Translations under genes and position numbers: made by a program | Source: an uncultured Comamonadaceae bacterium | GTDB lineage: Bacteria > Pseudomonadota > Gammaproteobacteria > Burkholderiales > Burkholderiaceae_C | DNA: 9,358 nt | Assembly (NCBI GenBank): GCA_937893415.1 | Contig: CALBWZ010000238.1 | Span: 1-9,358, forward strand | Direction: 5' to 3' | Shown: piece after piece, positions 7,427-9,358 of the stretch | Numbering within the stretch: position 1 is the stretch's first letter | Layout: each line of letters opens with the position of its first letter | The notes under the pieces: model-generated | Seen by the model: only the letters and a program-made list of their open reading frames with translations | The model's database searches: none | Told to the model about the DNA's origin: nothing

Positions 7427-7690
7427 ATGGATGAAGACTGGATCACTGTGGCACGGTTCACCGATGCCAACCAAGCCTTTATTTTGCAAGACTGCTTGCT
7501 AGCTGCGGGCGTGCCCGCTGAAGTGGCCGATGCACATATGGCGCAAACGCATTCGCTGCTGGCCTACGCCATACCGGCGCGCTTACAAGTGCCGCACAGT
7601 TGGCAAGCCCAAGCCCTGCGTGTGCTGGAAGCATTTGACCGCGGCGACTTTGCCTTGCCTGATGACTACGATTTGGGAGAACCCGAATGA
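7427..7690 (+). CDS. Small DUF2007-like protein
   Basis: This 87-residue protein resembles the DUF2007 family (putative prokaryotic signal-transducing proteins) by eye. The pattern is a short N-terminal strand (WITVARF), a helix (DANQAFILQDCLLAAGV), a second strand around PAEVADAHM, a segment ending ARLQVP, and a helix (SWQAQALRVLEAFDRG) with an acidic tail FALPDDYDLGEPE. There is no signal peptide or membrane segment, so it should be cytoplasmic. The biochemical role of the family is not established; I assign none. It starts 20 bases after mmsA and its TGA overlaps the ATG of the downstream GMC dehydrogenase (ATGA), so it probably lies in one operon with both. The tight link suggests regulation or assembly of an enzyme, but that is inference. 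No clear Shine-Dalgarno is visible before its ATG. Confidence 0.75.
   Translation: MDEDWITVARFTDANQAFILQDCLLAAGVPAEVADAHMAQTHSLLAYAIPARLQVPHSWQAQALRVLEAFDRGDFALPDDYDLGEPE
7675..7680 (+). promoter_or_regulatory. Strong ribosome binding site for the GMC dehydrogenase
   Basis: GGGAGA lies within the last codons of the DUF2007-like gene, with the GGAG core 7 bases before the ATG at 7687. It is the best Shine-Dalgarno I can see in the window and fixes the start of the downstream gene. Together with the ATGA overlap it indicates coupled but independently strong translation of the dehydrogenase. Confidence 0.75.
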
Positions 7691-9354
7691 GCACCACGAC
7701 AGACACGAGCAGCAGCTCCGATCAAGACTTTGACTATATTGTGGTGGGCGCTGGGACCGCAGGTTGTTTGTTGGCCAACCGCCTAAGTGCTGACAGTACC
7801 AAGCGCGTGCTGTTGCTCGAGGCTGGCAAGTCAGACAACTACCACTGGATACACATACCTGTAGGCTACTTGTATTGCATTGGTAACCCGCGCACCGACT
7901 GGCTGTACAACACAGAGCCTACTGACGGTTTAAACGGGCGTGCGCTTCGCTACCCACGCGGCAAAACATTGGGTGGCTGCTCCAGCATCAACGGCATGAT
8001 TTACATGCGAGGCCAGGCGCGGGACTATGACCAATGGGCGCAGCTCACTGGCGATGAGTCGTGGCAGTGGCACAACTGCCTGCCAGATTTTTTAGCCCAC
8101 GAGTCGCATTACAGCCTCGACGGTGCTGCTGAGCCGCGCAACCAGTGGCACGCCGGTGGTGGGGAGTGGCGGGTAGAAAAGCAGCGCCTGCGTTGGGACG
8201 TATTGGATGCTTTTTCAGCTGCAGCCCAGCAAAGCGGTATCGCCGCCACAACAGACTTCAACCGTGGTGACAACGATGGCGTGGGCTATTTTGATGTCAA
8301 CCAGCGCAACGGCTGGCGCTGGAACACCGCTAAAGCGTTTTTGCGCGGCATCAAGCACCGTGCTAATTTGCAAGTGCGCACCCAAGCCCAAGTCGCCAAT
8401 CTACTGGTGGAAAAAAGCGCGCAGGGGTGGCATTGCTCTGGTGTGACGCTGGTCAACGGCACCAGGCTCAAAGCCAATACCAGTGTCGTGCTGAGTGCTG
8501 GCAGCATTGGTTCTGCGCAGTTGTTGCAATGTTCAGGTATTGGCCATGCCGAGGTACTGCAAGCTGCAGGCGTGACGCCCAAAGTGGTGTTGCCCGGCGT
8601 GGGTGGCAACTTGCAAGACCATTTGCAAATACGTGCCGTATTTAAAGTCAGTGGCGTGCCCACGCTCAACTCCATGGCCAACAGCTGGTGGGGTAAGGCC
8701 AAAATCGGATTGGAGTATGCACTCAAACGAACAGGCCCAATGAGCATGGCGCCTAGCCAGTTAGGCGCTTTTACGCGCTCTAGTCCAGAATTGGCGCACG
8801 CCAATTTGGAGTTCCACGTGCAGCCCCTGAGTTTGGATGCATTTGGAGAACCACTGCACAGCTTTGACGCGTTTACGGCCAGTGTGTGCAACTTAAACCC
8901 CAGCAGCCGCGGCACAGTCCATATCAAAACGCCACACAGTCTGGATGCGCCTGCAATTGCTCCGAACTACCTCTCTACGCACGACGACCGCCAAATTGCA
9001 GCCGACTCGCTCAAGCTGACCAGGCGCATTGTGTCGCAGTCTGCTTTGGCCCCGTTCAAGCCCGAGGAGGTCAAGCCTGGCGTGCAATACCAAAGTGATG
9101 CCGACCTGGCCACACTGGCTGGTGATATTGCCACCACTATTTTCCATCCCGTTGGAACGGCGAAAATGGGCGCTGATAACGACGAAATGGCGGTGGTTGA
9201 TGCCAAATTGCGGGTTAGAGATGGGTCTGGTGGCTTGGTGGCTGGCTTGCACGTTGTGGATGCGAGCATCATGCCCACGATTACCAGTGGCAACACCAAC
9301 AGTCCAACGCTGATGATTGCCGAAAAAGCAGCGCGCTGGTTGCTCAAGGCCTAG
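7687..9354 (+). CDS. GMC-family FAD-dependent alcohol/choline dehydrogenase
   Basis: This 555-residue flavoprotein belongs to the glucose-methanol-choline oxidoreductases, which oxidise an alcohol to an aldehyde or ketone using FAD. The dinucleotide-binding motif GAGTAG spans residues 21-26, with Glu45 ending the second strand to hold the FAD ribose. GMC signature 1 is YPRGKTLGGCSSINGMIYMRG from residue 89, split here by Cys98 where many members have Ser. Signature 2 is SAGSIGSAQLLQCSGIG at 270-286. The C-terminal domain has His487 in FHPVGTAKMG and Asn536 in TSGNTNSPT, the expected catalytic His/Asn pair. Length and architecture resemble AlkJ-type alcohol dehydrogenases and BetA choline dehydrogenase; the substrate is not determined by these motifs. 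No Tat or Sec signal is apparent; the N-terminus is a short Ser/Thr-rich stretch. It overlaps the DUF2007-like gene by 4 bases and follows mmsA. Only 4 bases remain after its TAG. Confidence 0.92.
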   Translation: MSTTTDTSSSSDQDFDYIVVGAGTAGCLLANRLSADSTKRVLLLEAGKSDNYHWIHIPVGYLYCIGNPRTDWLYNTEPTDGLNGRALRYPRGKTLGGCSSINGMIYMRGQARDYDQWAQLTGDESWQWHNCLPDFLAHESHYSLDGAAEPRNQWHAGGGEWRVEKQRLRWDVLDAFSAAAQQSGIAATTDFNRGDNDGVGYFDVNQRNGWRWNTAKAFLRGIKHRANLQVRTQAQVANLLVEKSAQGWHCSGVTLVNGTRLKANTSVVLSAGSIGSAQLLQCSGIGHAEVLQAAGVTPKVVLPGVGGNLQDHLQIRAVFKVSGVPTLNSMANSWWGKAKIGLEYALKRTGPMSMAPSQLGAFTRSSPELAHANLEFHVQPLSLDAFGEPLHSFDAFTASVCNLNPSSRGTVHIKTPHSLDAPAIAPNYLSTHDDRQIAADSLKLTRRIVSQSALAPFKPEEVKPGVQYQSDADLATLAGDIATTIFHPVGTAKMGADNDEMAVVDAKLRVRDGSGGLVAGLHVVDASIMPTITSGNTNSPTLMIAEKAARWLLKA

Positions 9355-9358
9355 GGAA

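Noticed and set aside
8286..8927. Minus-strand open frame of 213 codons opposite the GMC dehydrogenase
   Set aside because: Antisense to a complete GMC protein; Leu/Ser/Pro-rich composition is typical of a shadow frame.

Overview
The window looks like ordinary chromosomal DNA from a betaproteobacterium, most likely Burkholderiales near Comamonadaceae. This is an inference from protein character, moderately high GC, and the glcE-glcF and lplT/alr neighbourhoods; no search was run. Coding density is high. I see no rRNA, tRNA, insertion sequence, CRISPR array or prophage gene.

Layout from left to right: (1) the 3' part of glcE and a complete glcF, on the + strand. These are two subunits of the membrane-associated glycolate oxidase; glcD is presumably just outside the left edge. 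(2) Two - strand genes: an EamA/DMT-type transporter whose 3' end overlaps the 3' end of glcF by 19 bases, and upstream of it an lplT-like lysophospholipid flippase of the major facilitator superfamily. They are 6 bases apart and probably form an lplT-DMT operon. (3) A 176-base divergent intergenic region holding a likely extended -10 promoter for lplT and a 10-base palindrome just before alr. (4) alr/dadX alanine racemase, + strand. (5) A 271-base spacer with a short stem-loop, two small candidate reading frames and a 12-base direct repeat at 23-base spacing. (6) A + strand cluster of mmsA (CoA-acylating methylmalonate/malonate semialdehyde dehydrogenase), a small DUF2007-like protein, and a GMC-family FAD alcohol dehydrogenase that overlaps the DUF2007 stop codon (ATGA).

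Function: glcEF feed glyoxylate metabolism by oxidising glycolate. LplT and alanine racemase both serve the cell envelope, through phospholipid recycling and D-alanine for peptidoglycan, and share one divergent control region. The last cluster pairs a flavin alcohol dehydrogenase (alcohol to aldehyde) with a CoA-acylating aldehyde dehydrogenase, which suggests a small catabolic unit whose substrate cannot be read from the sequence. I did not find a convincing new system. The most useful leads are the mmsA-DUF2007-GMC unit and the direct repeat upstream of it.
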